From Amylibacter sp. (GTDB lineage: Bacteria; Pseudomonadota; Alphaproteobacteria; Rhodobacterales; Rhodobacteraceae), in NCBI GenBank assembly GCA_021775355.1, contig JAJFHZ010000034.1, positions 310,001 to 374,000 on the forward strand: DNA of 64,000 bases, given 5' to 3'. This document shows, one piece after another, positions 8,616-17,470 of the stretch (position 1 is its first letter; each line of letters starts with the position of its first letter). Under the pieces are notes generated by a model. It had not been told where the DNA came from. It saw nothing but the letters and a program-made list of their open reading frames with translations, and did no database searches. Made by a program: the position numbers and the translations under genes.

Positions 8616-9680
8616 ATGACCCATTGGCCCGATAGCCGGCTTTGCGATCTGTTGGATATTGATCATCCCATCATTCAGGCACCGATGGCAGGGGCAAGTA
8701 CGGCTGAAATGGCAGCTGTTGTCGGTAATGCAGGCGGATTAGGTTCTTTGGGCTGTGCGATGATGACGGCGAGTGGGGTTTTGGATGTGGCAGCGAAAAC
8801 GCGGGCTTTGTCCAACCGCGCTTTGAACCTGAATTTCTTTTGTCATAAATCCCCTATTGAAGATGCGAAACGTGCAAAAGCCGCACAAGAACGATTGAAA
8901 CCATGGTTTGACAAGTTGGGTGCAGGCGTAATGCCTGATGTAAGTGAAGGTCACTTTCCGTTTAATGCAGAAATTTGTGAGGTGGTGCTGGAAGCATCAC
9001 CAAAAGTTGCCAGTTTTCATTTTGGCTTGCCTGAAGAGGCTTTGGTCCTACGATTAAAGGATGCGGGTATTGTTATTCTGTCCTCTGCAACTACAGGGGC
9101 TGAAGCGCGTTGGTTGGTGGAACGTGGAGCGGACGCTGTCATTGCTCAAGGTGCTGAAGCGGGCGGTCATAACGGCTGGTTTTTGCCGCGTTCGGGCGAG
9201 GTAGCCGGTACCATGGCGCTAGTGCCGCGTGTGGTTGATACGGTGGATTGTCCGGTGATTGCAGCAGGCGGTATTGCAGACGGGCGCGGCATTGCAGCGG
9301 CCTTTGCCCTCGGGGCTGCCGGTGTGCAAGTTGGTACTGCATTTTTGGCAACTCCTGAAAGTGTGGTCAGCGATATTCATAAACAAACCTTAGTGGCAGC
9401 AACCGGCGATGATACACAATTCAGCCAAGCCTTTTCAGGTAGGGCGGCGCGCACGATTGTAAATGATTATGCACAGGCAATGGCAACAGTTACCGATTGG
9501 CCTGATTTTCCGTTAATGAATACTGTGACAGCACCTTTGCGTGTTGCGTCTGCTAAGGCCAACAGACCTGATGCGGTGTCTTTATGGGCGGGTCAAGGGG
9601 CAGGGCTGGTTAATGAAAGTACAACCCGTGATGTTTTTGAAAGCTTGGTTAAGCAAGCACAATCCATCCTCAATAAATAA
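8616..9680 (+). CDS. Nitronate monooxygenase-like flavin oxidoreductase
   Basis: A 354-residue FMN-dependent TIM-barrel protein of the 2-nitropropane dioxygenase family. It begins with the family signature PIIQAPMAGASTAEMAAVV. AQGAEAGGHNG contains the His conserved in nitronate monooxygenases, and AAGGIADGRGIAAAFALGAAGVQVGTAFL is the FMN phosphate-binding region. Members oxidise alkyl nitronates such as propionate-3-nitronate, or act as NAD(P)H:quinone reductases. An AAAAGGA ribosome site at 8601-8607 supports the start. It is probably cotranscribed with the RatA-like gene. Confidence 0.88.
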   Translation: MTHWPDSRLCDLLDIDHPIIQAPMAGASTAEMAAVVGNAGGLGSLGCAMMTASGVLDVAAKTRALSNRALNLNFFCHKSPIEDAKRAKAAQERLKPWFDKLGAGVMPDVSEGHFPFNAEICEVVLEASPKVASFHFGLPEEALVLRLKDAGIVILSSATTGAEARWLVERGADAVIAQGAEAGGHNGWFLPRSGEVAGTMALVPRVVDTVDCPVIAAGGIADGRGIAAAFALGAAGVQVGTAFLATPESVVSDIHKQTLVAATGDDTQFSQAFSGRAARTIVNDYAQAMATVTDWPDFPLMNTVTAPLRVASAKANRPDAVSLWAGQGAGLVNESTTRDVFESLVKQAQSILNK

Positions 9681-9681
9681 T

Positions 9682-10320
9682 TTATAACTGCTTTTCCATC
9701 GCTAGCCGAACACCAAGGGCGATAAAAATGCTACCCAGTGTGCGATCCATCCACAGACCTATACGTTTGTTGTTGCGTAATGTTGTGGTAAGCTTGCCTC
9801 CTGCTATTACCAAAGGCGGTTCTATAAAAGCGGCGACCACGATGATCAGGAATCCGTGCAAAAACAATTGCGCCTCAACGGGGCCAGCACCTGTAACGAC
9901 AAATTGTGGTAAAAAGGCCAGAAAGAATATTGCGACTTTCGGATTCAGCAAGCCGACAAAAAAACCCTGTTTATAGGTTGGGTAAAAATGCGTACTGCTA
10001 TTGATGCCTTCTGAGATGAATGATCCACCACCTGATCGAAGGGCGGCAATACCAAGCCAGATCAGATAGGCTGCCCCCGCCCATTTCACAATCGAAAAGG
10101 CAACTGCAGATGTGGCCAGAATGATCGAAAGACCGACCGCTGCCATCAGTACATGACCAAATGCACCTGTCCAAACGCCAAACATTGCAGCAAATCCGGA
10201 TCTTGTGCCACCGCGAATAGTTTGCCCCAGAATGAAAGCAATATCGGGGCCGGGCGACAGGTTCAGCAGAACGGCAGCTGTAAGAAAGGTTGTCCAGTGA
10301 AGTAGTGAATAATCAAACAT
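9682..10320 (-). CDS. RhtB/LysE-family amino acid exporter
   Basis: A 212-residue inner-membrane protein with about six hydrophobic helices. The N-terminal motif LNLSPGPDIAFILGQTIRGG is the RhtB signature, and VGLLNPKVAIFFLAFLPQFV is the conserved central segment. Family members export homoserine, threonine, leucine or related compounds. It converges with the nitronate monooxygenase gene, 1 bp apart. A perfect AT-rich inverted repeat lies 62-87 bp upstream of its start and could be its operator. Confidence 0.9.
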   Translation of the reverse strand: MFDYSLLHWTTFLTAAVLLNLSPGPDIAFILGQTIRGGTRSGFAAMFGVWTGAFGHVLMAAVGLSIILATSAVAFSIVKWAGAAYLIWLGIAALRSGGGSFISEGINSSTHFYPTYKQGFFVGLLNPKVAIFFLAFLPQFVVTGAGPVEAQLFLHGFLIIVVAAFIEPPLVIAGGKLTTTLRNNKRIGLWMDRTLGSIFIALGVRLAMEKQL

Positions 10321-10381
10321 AAAGATTTAGTGGCAGCACTTAGGGCGTGTGTCAATTCAGGAATAATGATGCGGCATATAA

Positions 10382-10407
10382 CAATGTTTTATCATTATAA
10401 AACATTG
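10382..10407. promoter_or_regulatory. Perfect AT-rich inverted repeat upstream of the RhtB exporter
   Basis: CAATGTTTTAT, CATT, ATAAAACATTG: an 11-bp perfect repeat with a 4-bp centre. It lies between the exporter start (10320) and the end of amtB (10465). With no G+C-rich stem and no U-run it does not look like a terminator, so an operator or a hairpin in the exporter leader is more likely. No regulator gene is adjacent. Confidence 0.5.
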
Positions 10408-10422
10408 AAAATAGGGTGTGTG

Positions 10423-10448
10423 GTAACCGCCCCAGAAGGGGCGGGTAC
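10423..10448 (-). terminator. GC-rich hairpin after amtB
   Basis: GTAACCGCCCC, loop AGAA, GGGGCGGGTAC: an 11-position stem with one mismatch, 17 bp after the amtB stop. On the minus strand only a weak T-run follows, so termination is plausible but not typical. Confidence 0.4.
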
Positions 10449-10464
10449 GCAAAGTAAATACAAA

Positions 10465-11646
10465 TCAAGATGTATGATCGTATGCACGTTCACCGTGGGC
10501 CGTAAGATCAAGGCCGGTAATCTCATCTTCATGGGATACACGTATTGGAAAGAACAGGGCGACCAGTTTGACCAATGCATAGGTCATTACAATAGTGAAA
10601 ATGCCGACAATCAGAAGGCCACCTAACTGTGCGGTCCAACTTGCATAACCGAAAACCGCAAGCATGATGATGCCGAAAATGCCGCCAACACCGTGTACTG
10701 CAAAAACGTCCAGTGTGTCGTCAATTTTCAGACCACGTTTGATCACCCCGCAAAGTTCCTGACAGATAATACCTGCAATGGCACCGATCAACATCGCTTC
10801 CATAGGTGAAACAGAACCAGAGGCTGGTGTGATGGATGCCAGGCCTGCAATGGTACCTGTAACCATGCCGACAAGTGAAGCCTTGCCGTATTTGATGCGC
10901 TCATAAGCGGCCCATGTCAGGGATGCGGTGGCGGCTGATATATGCGTGACAGTGATCGCCATTGCGGCGGTTCCGTTTGCGGCAAGCGCTGAGCCGCCGT
11001 TAAATCCAAACCAGCCGACCCACAACATGGATGCGCCGATCATAACAAAGCCCGGATTGTGCGGTGGTACGTTTTTATTGCGCCGTCCGCCAAGTGTTGC
11101 AGCGACGATCAAAGCGGCAATGCCAGCGGTTTCATGCACCACAATACCGCCTGCAAAGTCATTGACGCCGTCCGCAAATAGCGACCATTCGGCACCTGCC
11201 AATAAACCACCACCCCAGATCCAGTGGGTAACAGGTGCATAGACCAGCAACATCCACAGACCGGAAAATGTCAGCACGAAGGCGAAGCCGATACGTTCGA
11301 CATAAGCCCCTACAATCAAGGCCGGGGTGATAATCGCGAAGGTCATTTGAAAGGCAAAAAACAGTATTTCGGGAAGTGTGCCGAACGTTGTGTCCGCGGT
11401 GATGCCGTTCAAGAATATTTTTCCCAAACCGCCCCAATAGGCATTGCCGTCACCGAATGCGATGGAATAACCCGCAATCAGCCATAAAATGGACATCAGA
11501 CAGGCGATTGCAAAGCATTGCATCATCACCGAAAGTACATTTCGCGCGCGTACCAAGCCGCCATAAAACAAGGCCAAGCCGGGTAATGTCATAAATAGAA
11601 CCAATGCCGTTGCGACCATGATCCAAGCAGTATCTGCACCGTTCAT
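10465..11646 (-). CDS. amtB: Ammonium transporter
   Basis: A 393-residue, eleven-helix Amt/Rh-family channel for ammonium uptake. Both pore histidines are visible, in GIVVHETAGIAAL and DVFAVHGVGGIFG. ALFYGGLVRARNVLS (first helices) and the phenylalanine-gate region FAFQMTFAIITPALIVGA are typical. The start at 11646 (MNGADTAWIM) is preferred over 11661 because GGGGA just upstream makes a ribosome site with correct spacing. No glnK (PII) gene is attached, which is unusual for amtB. The ntrBC operon 3 kb away is the expected regulator. Confidence 0.94.
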   Translation of the reverse strand: MNGADTAWIMVATALVLFMTLPGLALFYGGLVRARNVLSVMMQCFAIACLMSILWLIAGYSIAFGDGNAYWGGLGKIFLNGITADTTFGTLPEILFFAFQMTFAIITPALIVGAYVERIGFAFVLTFSGLWMLLVYAPVTHWIWGGGLLAGAEWSLFADGVNDFAGGIVVHETAGIAALIVAATLGGRRNKNVPPHNPGFVMIGASMLWVGWFGFNGGSALAANGTAAMAITVTHISAATASLTWAAYERIKYGKASLVGMVTGTIAGLASITPASGSVSPMEAMLIGAIAGIICQELCGVIKRGLKIDDTLDVFAVHGVGGIFGIIMLAVFGYASWTAQLGGLLIVGIFTIVMTYALVKLVALFFPIRVSHEDEITGLDLTAHGERAYDHTS

Positions 11647-11814
11647 ATCTGTTTTCCCCATCTGTAAATCATTTTCAGGTTTTTAGGGACTAAGTGGATA
11701 TGCAAAAGGTGAAACCTTTGGCATCGTAACTGAAATATTGCTTTTGGTTAAAAAACAGGCACTAAACGTGAGGTCAGATTAAAAAACAAGCAATGCAAAA
11801 ATATGTACACGATC

Positions 11815-12288
11815 TTATTTTGCAGCTTTAATAAGTAAAGTGAGTGCGTGTTCCATAGATTTTTGACGTACATTTGCCCGTCCAATGGCACCAAATTCTA
11901 TGATTTCAACACGTGTCACTTGACCTTTGCAGGCCAAGCCAAAACAAACACGTCCCTCAGGTTTATGTTCGGACGGGCCGGGGCCTGCGATGCCGGTGGT
12001 GGATGCCGCCAGATCAACACCTGCGGCTGTTAATGCGCCTTCGGCCATTTCTGCGGCAACCTGTGTCGATACGGCCCCATAGGTTTCCAATGTCGCAGGC
12101 AGTACACCCAGCATTTGCGTCTTGGCAGTATTTGAATAGGTCACGTATCCACGATCAACAACATCAGATGAGCCTGCAATTTCGGTTAATGCTGCAACGA
12201 CCATACCACCCGTGCAGCTTTCGGCGGTTACTAGTTTCCAGCCACGTTTGCGGCAAACAGATAGAACCTGTCGCGCCAAGTTTTCCAT
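11815..12288 (-). CDS. pncC: CinA C-terminal-like nicotinamide-nucleotide amidase
   Basis: A 157-residue protein equal to the C-terminal domain of CinA. The signature TAESCTGGMV contains the catalytic serine, and STTGIAGPGPSEHKPEG is the second conserved block. The enzyme deamidates nicotinamide mononucleotide to nicotinate mononucleotide in NAD recycling. The gene overlaps pgpA by one base (TAATG), so it is the last gene of ispDF-pgpA-pncC. Confidence 0.92.
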   Translation of the reverse strand: MENLARQVLSVCRKRGWKLVTAESCTGGMVVAALTEIAGSSDVVDRGYVTYSNTAKTQMLGVLPATLETYGAVSTQVAAEMAEGALTAAGVDLAASTTGIAGPGPSEHKPEGRVCFGLACKGQVTRVEIIEFGAIGRANVRQKSMEHALTLLIKAAK

Positions 12289-12770
12289 TATACGATCATC
12301 CCGTGATATAAAACCGCAAGTAATATAGAGGCGATAGCGGCGAAAATTCCCGCCAATACATCATCCAGCATCACACCGAATGCAGTCGCTTTTTGATCTG
12401 CCCAGCTAATTGGCCAAGGTTTGAAAATGTCGAACAGTCGAAAGAAAATGAAACCTGCCAGCAAAGCCGGCCAAATCAAAGGTAGATCGTGCCGTGAGAA
12501 CATGTATGACGCGGGCAGCAGGGTGATCCATTGGCCTGCAACCTCATCAATGACAATCTCACCCGGGTCGTGATTTTCTTTGCCTTTGGTTTCTTGAAGT
12601 GTTGCCCACCAACCAATAAAAAAGACAATGATTGAAGCACTTAATAATGCAGGAAACCCACCCCATGAATGCAGGATAATGGCAAAGGGAAGGGCCGCTA
12701 ATGACCCCCATGTCCCCGGTGCTTTGGGTAACAGGCCTGTGTAGAAAAAGGTTGCTATCAATTTGCTCAT
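12288..12770 (-). CDS. pgpA: Phosphatidylglycerophosphatase A
   Basis: A 160-residue inner-membrane phosphatase that converts phosphatidylglycerophosphate to phosphatidylglycerol. The N-terminal motif GLLPKAPGTWGSLAALP is diagnostic, DPGEIVIDEVAGQW supplies the conserved acidic site, and FRLFDIFKPWPISW and GVMLDDVLAGIFA complete the family pattern. It overlaps ispDF upstream by four bases and pncC downstream by one. Confidence 0.95.
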   Translation of the reverse strand: MSKLIATFFYTGLLPKAPGTWGSLAALPFAIILHSWGGFPALLSASIIVFFIGWWATLQETKGKENHDPGEIVIDEVAGQWITLLPASYMFSRHDLPLIWPALLAGFIFFRLFDIFKPWPISWADQKATAFGVMLDDVLAGIFAAIASILLAVLYHGMIV

Positions 12771-13909
12771 GTTTTTACCAAAGTTGCTGTGGCTTGCGCG
12801 GCAATGCCTTCACCGCGACCGGTAAAACCCAGTTTTTCAGATGTGGTGGCTTTTACACTGATGCGTTCGATTTCTATACCCGTTATATCCGCCAATGCTT
12901 GGCGCATTGCCGTAGAATGCGGCCCGATTTTTGGTTGTTCACAGATTAAGGTGCAATCTATATTTGATATGGAAAACCCTTTAGAAACAGTTATTCCCAC
13001 GGCTTTCTTCAAGAAAATGTCTGAAGATGCGCCCTTCCACTGCACATCAGACGGTGGAAACCATTGCCCAATGTCCCCCTGACTGATTGCGCCAAAAATC
13101 GCGTCAGTAATCGCATGCATCCCGACATCTGCATCCGAATGCCCGATCAAGCCATGATCAAACGGGATTTTTACACCACACAAGATCACGTGATTACCTG
13201 CGCCAAGTTTATGTACGTCAAACCCGTTGCCAACCCGTATATCCATCGTATTCCCCAGTAATCTGGCCGCCAAAGCAAAATCCTCTGGCCGTGTTACTTT
13301 TATATTTAGTTCAGACCCAGGAACTGCAATAACGTCAAGGCCTGCAAGCCGTGCTAACGCGACATCATCGTCGGCCGGATGCATGGCTGCTTCATGTGCC
13401 TCCAGAATATCGCGCAAGTGAAATGCTTGCGGAGTTTGCCCGCGCCAAAGTGTGTCGCGGGGTTGGGCAGTCAGCGCTTCTTTGTCGGCAACTTGCCAAA
13501 GCGCATCGGTTACGGGCAAAGCAAGAAAGGCTGCGGGATTGATGTCTAGACTGTCAATAATTCGATCCAATGCGTCTAACGGTAGTAAGGGTCGCGCCCC
13601 GTCATGAATGAAAACCAAATCATCTGTGCAGGCACGTAATCCGTTCAATGCAGATGCGCTACGGGTATCTGCCCCAAAGACGGGGGGTTGCAAGCGTGTG
13701 TCTGATATGCAGCTAATGCATTGATTGTAATTGTTTATGTCATCCGGATGAATAACGACGCGTACAGTATCTATGCGGTGGCTTGCAAGAATTGCACGAA
13801 TGCTATGTCGTAAGATTGGTTCGCCTGCCAAGTCGCGGTATTGTTTGGGTAGACCACCCCCTGCACGGGCACCGCGCCCTGCGGCAAGAATTAATCCTGT
13901 ACGTTTCAT
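12767..13909 (-). CDS. ispDF: Bifunctional isoprenoid enzyme IspD/IspF
   Basis: A 380-residue fusion for two steps of the non-mevalonate isoprenoid pathway. The first ~215 residues are IspD, 2-C-methylerythritol 4-phosphate cytidylyltransferase (AAGRGARAGGGLPKQY; VFIHDGARPLL). The rest is IspF, the cyclodiphosphate synthase (RVGNGFDVHKLG with metal-binding Asp and His; LIGHSDADVGMHAITDA). The IspD-IspF fusion is common in alphaproteobacteria. It is divergent from dusB and heads ispDF-pgpA-pncC. Confidence 0.97.
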   Translation of the reverse strand: MKRTGLILAAGRGARAGGGLPKQYRDLAGEPILRHSIRAILASHRIDTVRVVIHPDDINNYNQCISCISDTRLQPPVFGADTRSASALNGLRACTDDLVFIHDGARPLLPLDALDRIIDSLDINPAAFLALPVTDALWQVADKEALTAQPRDTLWRGQTPQAFHLRDILEAHEAAMHPADDDVALARLAGLDVIAVPGSELNIKVTRPEDFALAARLLGNTMDIRVGNGFDVHKLGAGNHVILCGVKIPFDHGLIGHSDADVGMHAITDAIFGAISQGDIGQWFPPSDVQWKGASSDIFLKKAVGITVSKGFSISNIDCTLICEQPKIGPHSTAMRQALADITGIEIERISVKATTSEKLGFTGRGEGIAAQATATLVKT

Positions 13910-13987
13910 TTATTATAAATCTCGCATTTAGCTGTATTGCCGTTTTGGCAAAACAAGACTATGAGTATATTTGCACAAGGATTAGGC

Positions 13988-14971
13988 ATGTCAACTATTC
14001 TGATTGATAATAAGGCACTTATGCCTGCGGTATTTCTAGCTCCCCTTGCTGGTATCACAGATTTACCGTTTCGTAACCTCGTATCTAGATTCGGGGCTGG
14101 ATTAGTGGTGTCTGAAATGGTCGCATCGCAGGAAATGGTGCAAGCACGACCTTCAACCCGGGCGCGGGCGGAACTGGGGTTTGGATCACAAAATACGGCA
14201 GTGCAAATCGCAGGGTGGGATGCCTACTGGATGGCTGAATGTGCTAAAATGTGCGCGGGTAATGGCGCCAAGATCATCGACATCAATATGGGATGTCCGT
14301 CCAAGACTGTTACGCACGGACAGTCAGGGTCGGCCCTGATGAAAACTCCGGATTTTGCATTATCCCTGATCGAAGCCGTTATAGCCGCTGTTGATGTGCC
14401 TGTAACCCTGAAGGCCAGACTGGGCTGGGATGATAACCTGTTGAATGCACCGTTTATTGCGCGTAGGGCCCAGGATGCCGGTGTACAGATGGTGACTATC
14501 CATGGTCGCACGCGCTGTCAGTTCTATAAGGGACATGCGGATTGGGCTGCTATTGCTGCCGTTAAGGATGCCGTTGATATTCCCGTGGTTGCCAATGGCG
14601 ATATTGTAGATACGGCAACAGCTAAGCAAGCTTTGGCGCAATCCGGTGCGGATGGGGTTATGGTAGGACGCGGGGCACAGGGGCGGCCCTGGATACTGGC
14701 GCAAATTGCACATGATATTTTTGGGTTTGAAGCGCCTATTTTGCCAACCGGCGATGATCTTATTATTTTAATATCAGAACATTATGAAGCGATGCTAAAG
14801 TTTTATGGTGCTGAACTTGGTAACCGTGTTTCACGTAAACACATAGGGTGGTATATGGACGATCTGGGTACATCGCGCACCTTGCGCCGTGCCATTCAAA
14901 CGGAAAAGAACACTGATGTTGTTCTTACTTTGATTCAACAGCTTATTGGTGACCAAGAGGTTGCTGCATGA
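13988..14971 (+). CDS. dusB: tRNA-dihydrouridine synthase B
   Basis: A 327-residue FMN enzyme that reduces uridines in tRNA, known in this group as NifR3. The start at 13988 (MSTILIDNKALMPA) has AAGGA at 13977-13981 with good spacing; the open frame begins 51 bp earlier. LAPLAGITDLPFRN is the FMN-binding start of the barrel, NMGCPSKTV contains the catalytic cysteine, and IHGRTRCQFYKG and GADGVMVGRGAQGRPW are conserved. Its stop overlaps the ntrB start (ATGA), the classical nifR3-ntrB-ntrC order of Rhodobacter and relatives. Confidence 0.96.
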   Translation: MSTILIDNKALMPAVFLAPLAGITDLPFRNLVSRFGAGLVVSEMVASQEMVQARPSTRARAELGFGSQNTAVQIAGWDAYWMAECAKMCAGNGAKIIDINMGCPSKTVTHGQSGSALMKTPDFALSLIEAVIAAVDVPVTLKARLGWDDNLLNAPFIARRAQDAGVQMVTIHGRTRCQFYKGHADWAAIAAVKDAVDIPVVANGDIVDTATAKQALAQSGADGVMVGRGAQGRPWILAQIAHDIFGFEAPILPTGDDLIILISEHYEAMLKFYGAELGNRVSRKHIGWYMDDLGTSRTLRRAIQTEKNTDVVLTLIQQLIGDQEVAA

Positions 14972-16047
14972 CCATAAAAGCCTATGAAAAAATATGGGAT
15001 GCTTTACCATTTCCAGCATTTGTCGTGGCATCAACGGGTGAAATTAGTCACGCTAATGCGGCGGCAGAACAACTACTTTCCACATCGCAAAAACAGATGG
15101 AAAACAGACCCCTTGCGTATTTCTTTCAAGAAAACTCGATTGTGGTTAGCACGGTGAAACAGGCGGTGAAGGATACGGGGTCTGTTACGCAATATAATGT
15201 TGATGTTGCGATCATGGGTAAGCCTGTGACGTCCTGTAATGTCTATGTAAGCTTCTTGAACGCAGCCTTGACCGATCTGTTGTTGGTGGTGCAGCCCACA
15301 GGCGTGGCTCAAAAGATGAGCCAGTCGTTAACAAATCTGTCTGCCGCGCGGTCAGTGACTGCAATGGCAGCTATGTTGGCCCATGAAATCCGCAACCCGC
15401 TGGCAGGTATTTCAGGTGCGGCGCAACTATTGGCGATGAATGCCAATAAAGAGGACATGGAACTGGCCGAAATGATTGGACAGGAAACACGGCGTATTGG
15501 CCAACTTGTCGATCGGGTTGAACATTTCAGTGATCAACGGCCAATGGACCCAAGGCCCGTAAATATCCACGATGTGTTGGATCGGGCAAAACGCGCGGCA
15601 CAGGTTGGTCACGGTGCGCATGTTAACTTTAGCGTGGATTATGACCCATCTTTGCCAGAGACATCAGGGGATGCAGATCAATTGCTACAGGTATTTCAAA
15701 ACATTATAAAAAATGCTGCCGAAGCGGTGGATGAAAAGCGTGGAGAAATCAAAATACGCACATCTTATAACTCTGGGATAAAGCTGGCGATGCAAGGCAA
15801 TAAAACCAAAAACCTACCTTTGCAGATCGAAATTATTGATAATGGGCGTGGTATACCTGAAAGTATTATTTCCGAGATATTTGACCCGTTTGTCAGCACA
15901 AAATCCAATGGAACAGGGTTGGGTCTGTCGTTGGTGTCAAAAATTATCGCAGCACATGGCGGATTGGTTGAATGTACAAGTCTACAGGGGCGTACATCGT
16001 TTTGTGTGCGGTTACCTATTTGGTATGAAAGTAAAAGGGTGGCTTAA
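14968..16047 (+). CDS. ntrB: Nitrogen-regulation sensor kinase NtrB
   Basis: A 359-residue cytoplasmic histidine kinase (GlnL). An N-terminal PAS-like region (residues 10-110) is followed by the phosphoacceptor box LAHEIRNPLAGISG with His139, and by the ATPase motifs NAAEAVDEKRG (N box), DNGRGIPE (G1) and GTGLGLSLV (G2). There are no membrane segments. NtrB phosphorylates NtrC under nitrogen limitation and is inhibited by PII. It overlaps dusB by four bases and abuts ntrC with no gap. Confidence 0.96.
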   Translation: MTIKAYEKIWDALPFPAFVVASTGEISHANAAAEQLLSTSQKQMENRPLAYFFQENSIVVSTVKQAVKDTGSVTQYNVDVAIMGKPVTSCNVYVSFLNAALTDLLLVVQPTGVAQKMSQSLTNLSAARSVTAMAAMLAHEIRNPLAGISGAAQLLAMNANKEDMELAEMIGQETRRIGQLVDRVEHFSDQRPMDPRPVNIHDVLDRAKRAAQVGHGAHVNFSVDYDPSLPETSGDADQLLQVFQNIIKNAAEAVDEKRGEIKIRTSYNSGIKLAMQGNKTKNLPLQIEIIDNGRGIPESIISEIFDPFVSTKSNGTGLGLSLVSKIIAAHGGLVECTSLQGRTSFCVRLPIWYESKRVA

Positions 16048-17427
16048 ATGGACGGAACCGTAATTGTAGCAGATGATGACCGTACCATTCGTACAGTCTT
16101 AACCCAGGCCCTGACGCGGGCAGGGTGCAAAGTGCGATCGACCAGTAATATTGCGACCTTATGGCGATGGGTGGAAGAGGGTGAAGGTGATGTCGTGATT
16201 TCCGATGTCATGATGCCGGACGGGAATGGTTTGGATCTGCTCCCGCAAATTCATAAAAAACGACCCAATTTACCAGTTATAATCATATCAGCCCAGAATA
16301 CGGTGATGACCGCCATCAAAGCTTCAGAACATGGCGCGTATGACTACCTGCCTAAACCATTTGACCTAAAAGAACTTTTGTCGAAAGTTAGCCGTGCGTT
16401 AAGCCAATCGAATATGCCACCCCGCCCGGCATCCACAGTTATGCCTACAGGACAAAGTCTGCCACTTGTGGGCAGCTCACCTGCGATGCAAGACGTTTAC
16501 CGTATTGTTGCTCGCGTACTGAATACAGATCTAAACGTGATGATAACGGGTGAAAGTGGCACGGGTAAAAACCTGCTGGCCAAAACCCTGCACGATCTTG
16601 GAAATCGCGGAGCAGCACCAATGGTGACCATTAGCACCGCATCTACCACACCAGATAGAATTACGCAGGTATTGAACGATGCGGACCAGACCCCAAAAGA
16701 CGCGACAATATATTTGGATGAAATTGGTGAAATGTCGGTAGAAACCCAGCTTGGGTTATTGGATGCGATGCAATCACCTGCTGTTCGGGATAAAAACCTG
16801 CGGTTTATATCATCCACACAAACCCCACTGGCGCATTTGATCAATGAAGGCATGTTCCGAGAAGATCTGTTCTATCGCTTAAGCGTTATGCCAATATCTT
16901 TACCACCTTTACGTGATCGTATGGATGATATTTCAGAGCTGACGTCGCATTTTTTACAAATGGCATCGACAGAAGGACTGCCATTGAAAACCATATCGAA
17001 CAATGCTTTAGAGCTTATGAGAATAGCTTTTTGGTCTGGAAATGTACGTGAACTACAAAATTTTGTTCACCGCATTGCGGTGCTTTGCCCTGAAAATGAA
17101 ATTACCGCGCAGTTTGTTAAAGACAGTTTAAAGCAAATGCCTAAAATAAAGTCTGAAGCAGTGTCCATCGGTGGAGATAAGTTGTCATCTGCAATTGAAT
17201 CCCATCTAAAACGGTATTTCGATATACACGGCAATCAGCTACCGCCACCCGGACTTTATAATCGGATATTACGAGAGGTGGAACTGCCGTTAATTGCGCT
17301 TACATTGTCTGCGACGCGGGGAAATCAGATAAAAACGGCCGAATTATTGGGCATTAACCGAAATACTTTGAGAAAAAAGATACAAGACCTTGATATTCAG
17401 GTGACACGCACCAAGAAAATGATGTAA
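16048..17427 (+). CDS. ntrC: Nitrogen response regulator NtrC, no GAFTGA motif
   Basis: A 459-residue regulator. The receiver carries the phosphorylated Asp53 in VVISDVMMPDG. The AAA+ domain has Walker A GESGTGKN (168-175), Walker B IYLDEIGEM (221-229) and FREDLFYRLSVMP, but only about 45 residues separate Walker A from B and there is no GAFTGA loop. That loop contacts sigma-54, and its absence matches Rhodobacter capsulatus NtrC, which activates the sigma-70 holoenzyme. The C-terminal Fis-type helix-turn-helix is TRGNQIKTAELLGINRNTLR. Start at 16048 directly follows the ntrB stop. Confidence 0.96.
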   Translation: MDGTVIVADDDRTIRTVLTQALTRAGCKVRSTSNIATLWRWVEEGEGDVVISDVMMPDGNGLDLLPQIHKKRPNLPVIIISAQNTVMTAIKASEHGAYDYLPKPFDLKELLSKVSRALSQSNMPPRPASTVMPTGQSLPLVGSSPAMQDVYRIVARVLNTDLNVMITGESGTGKNLLAKTLHDLGNRGAAPMVTISTASTTPDRITQVLNDADQTPKDATIYLDEIGEMSVETQLGLLDAMQSPAVRDKNLRFISSTQTPLAHLINEGMFREDLFYRLSVMPISLPPLRDRMDDISELTSHFLQMASTEGLPLKTISNNALELMRIAFWSGNVRELQNFVHRIAVLCPENEITAQFVKDSLKQMPKIKSEAVSIGGDKLSSAIESHLKRYFDIHGNQLPPPGLYNRILREVELPLIALTLSATRGNQIKTAELLGINRNTLRKKIQDLDIQVTRTKKMM

Positions 17428-17470
17428 AACTGCCACAGTAGTAGTGTAATAATAGAACGACTCGAGCAGC

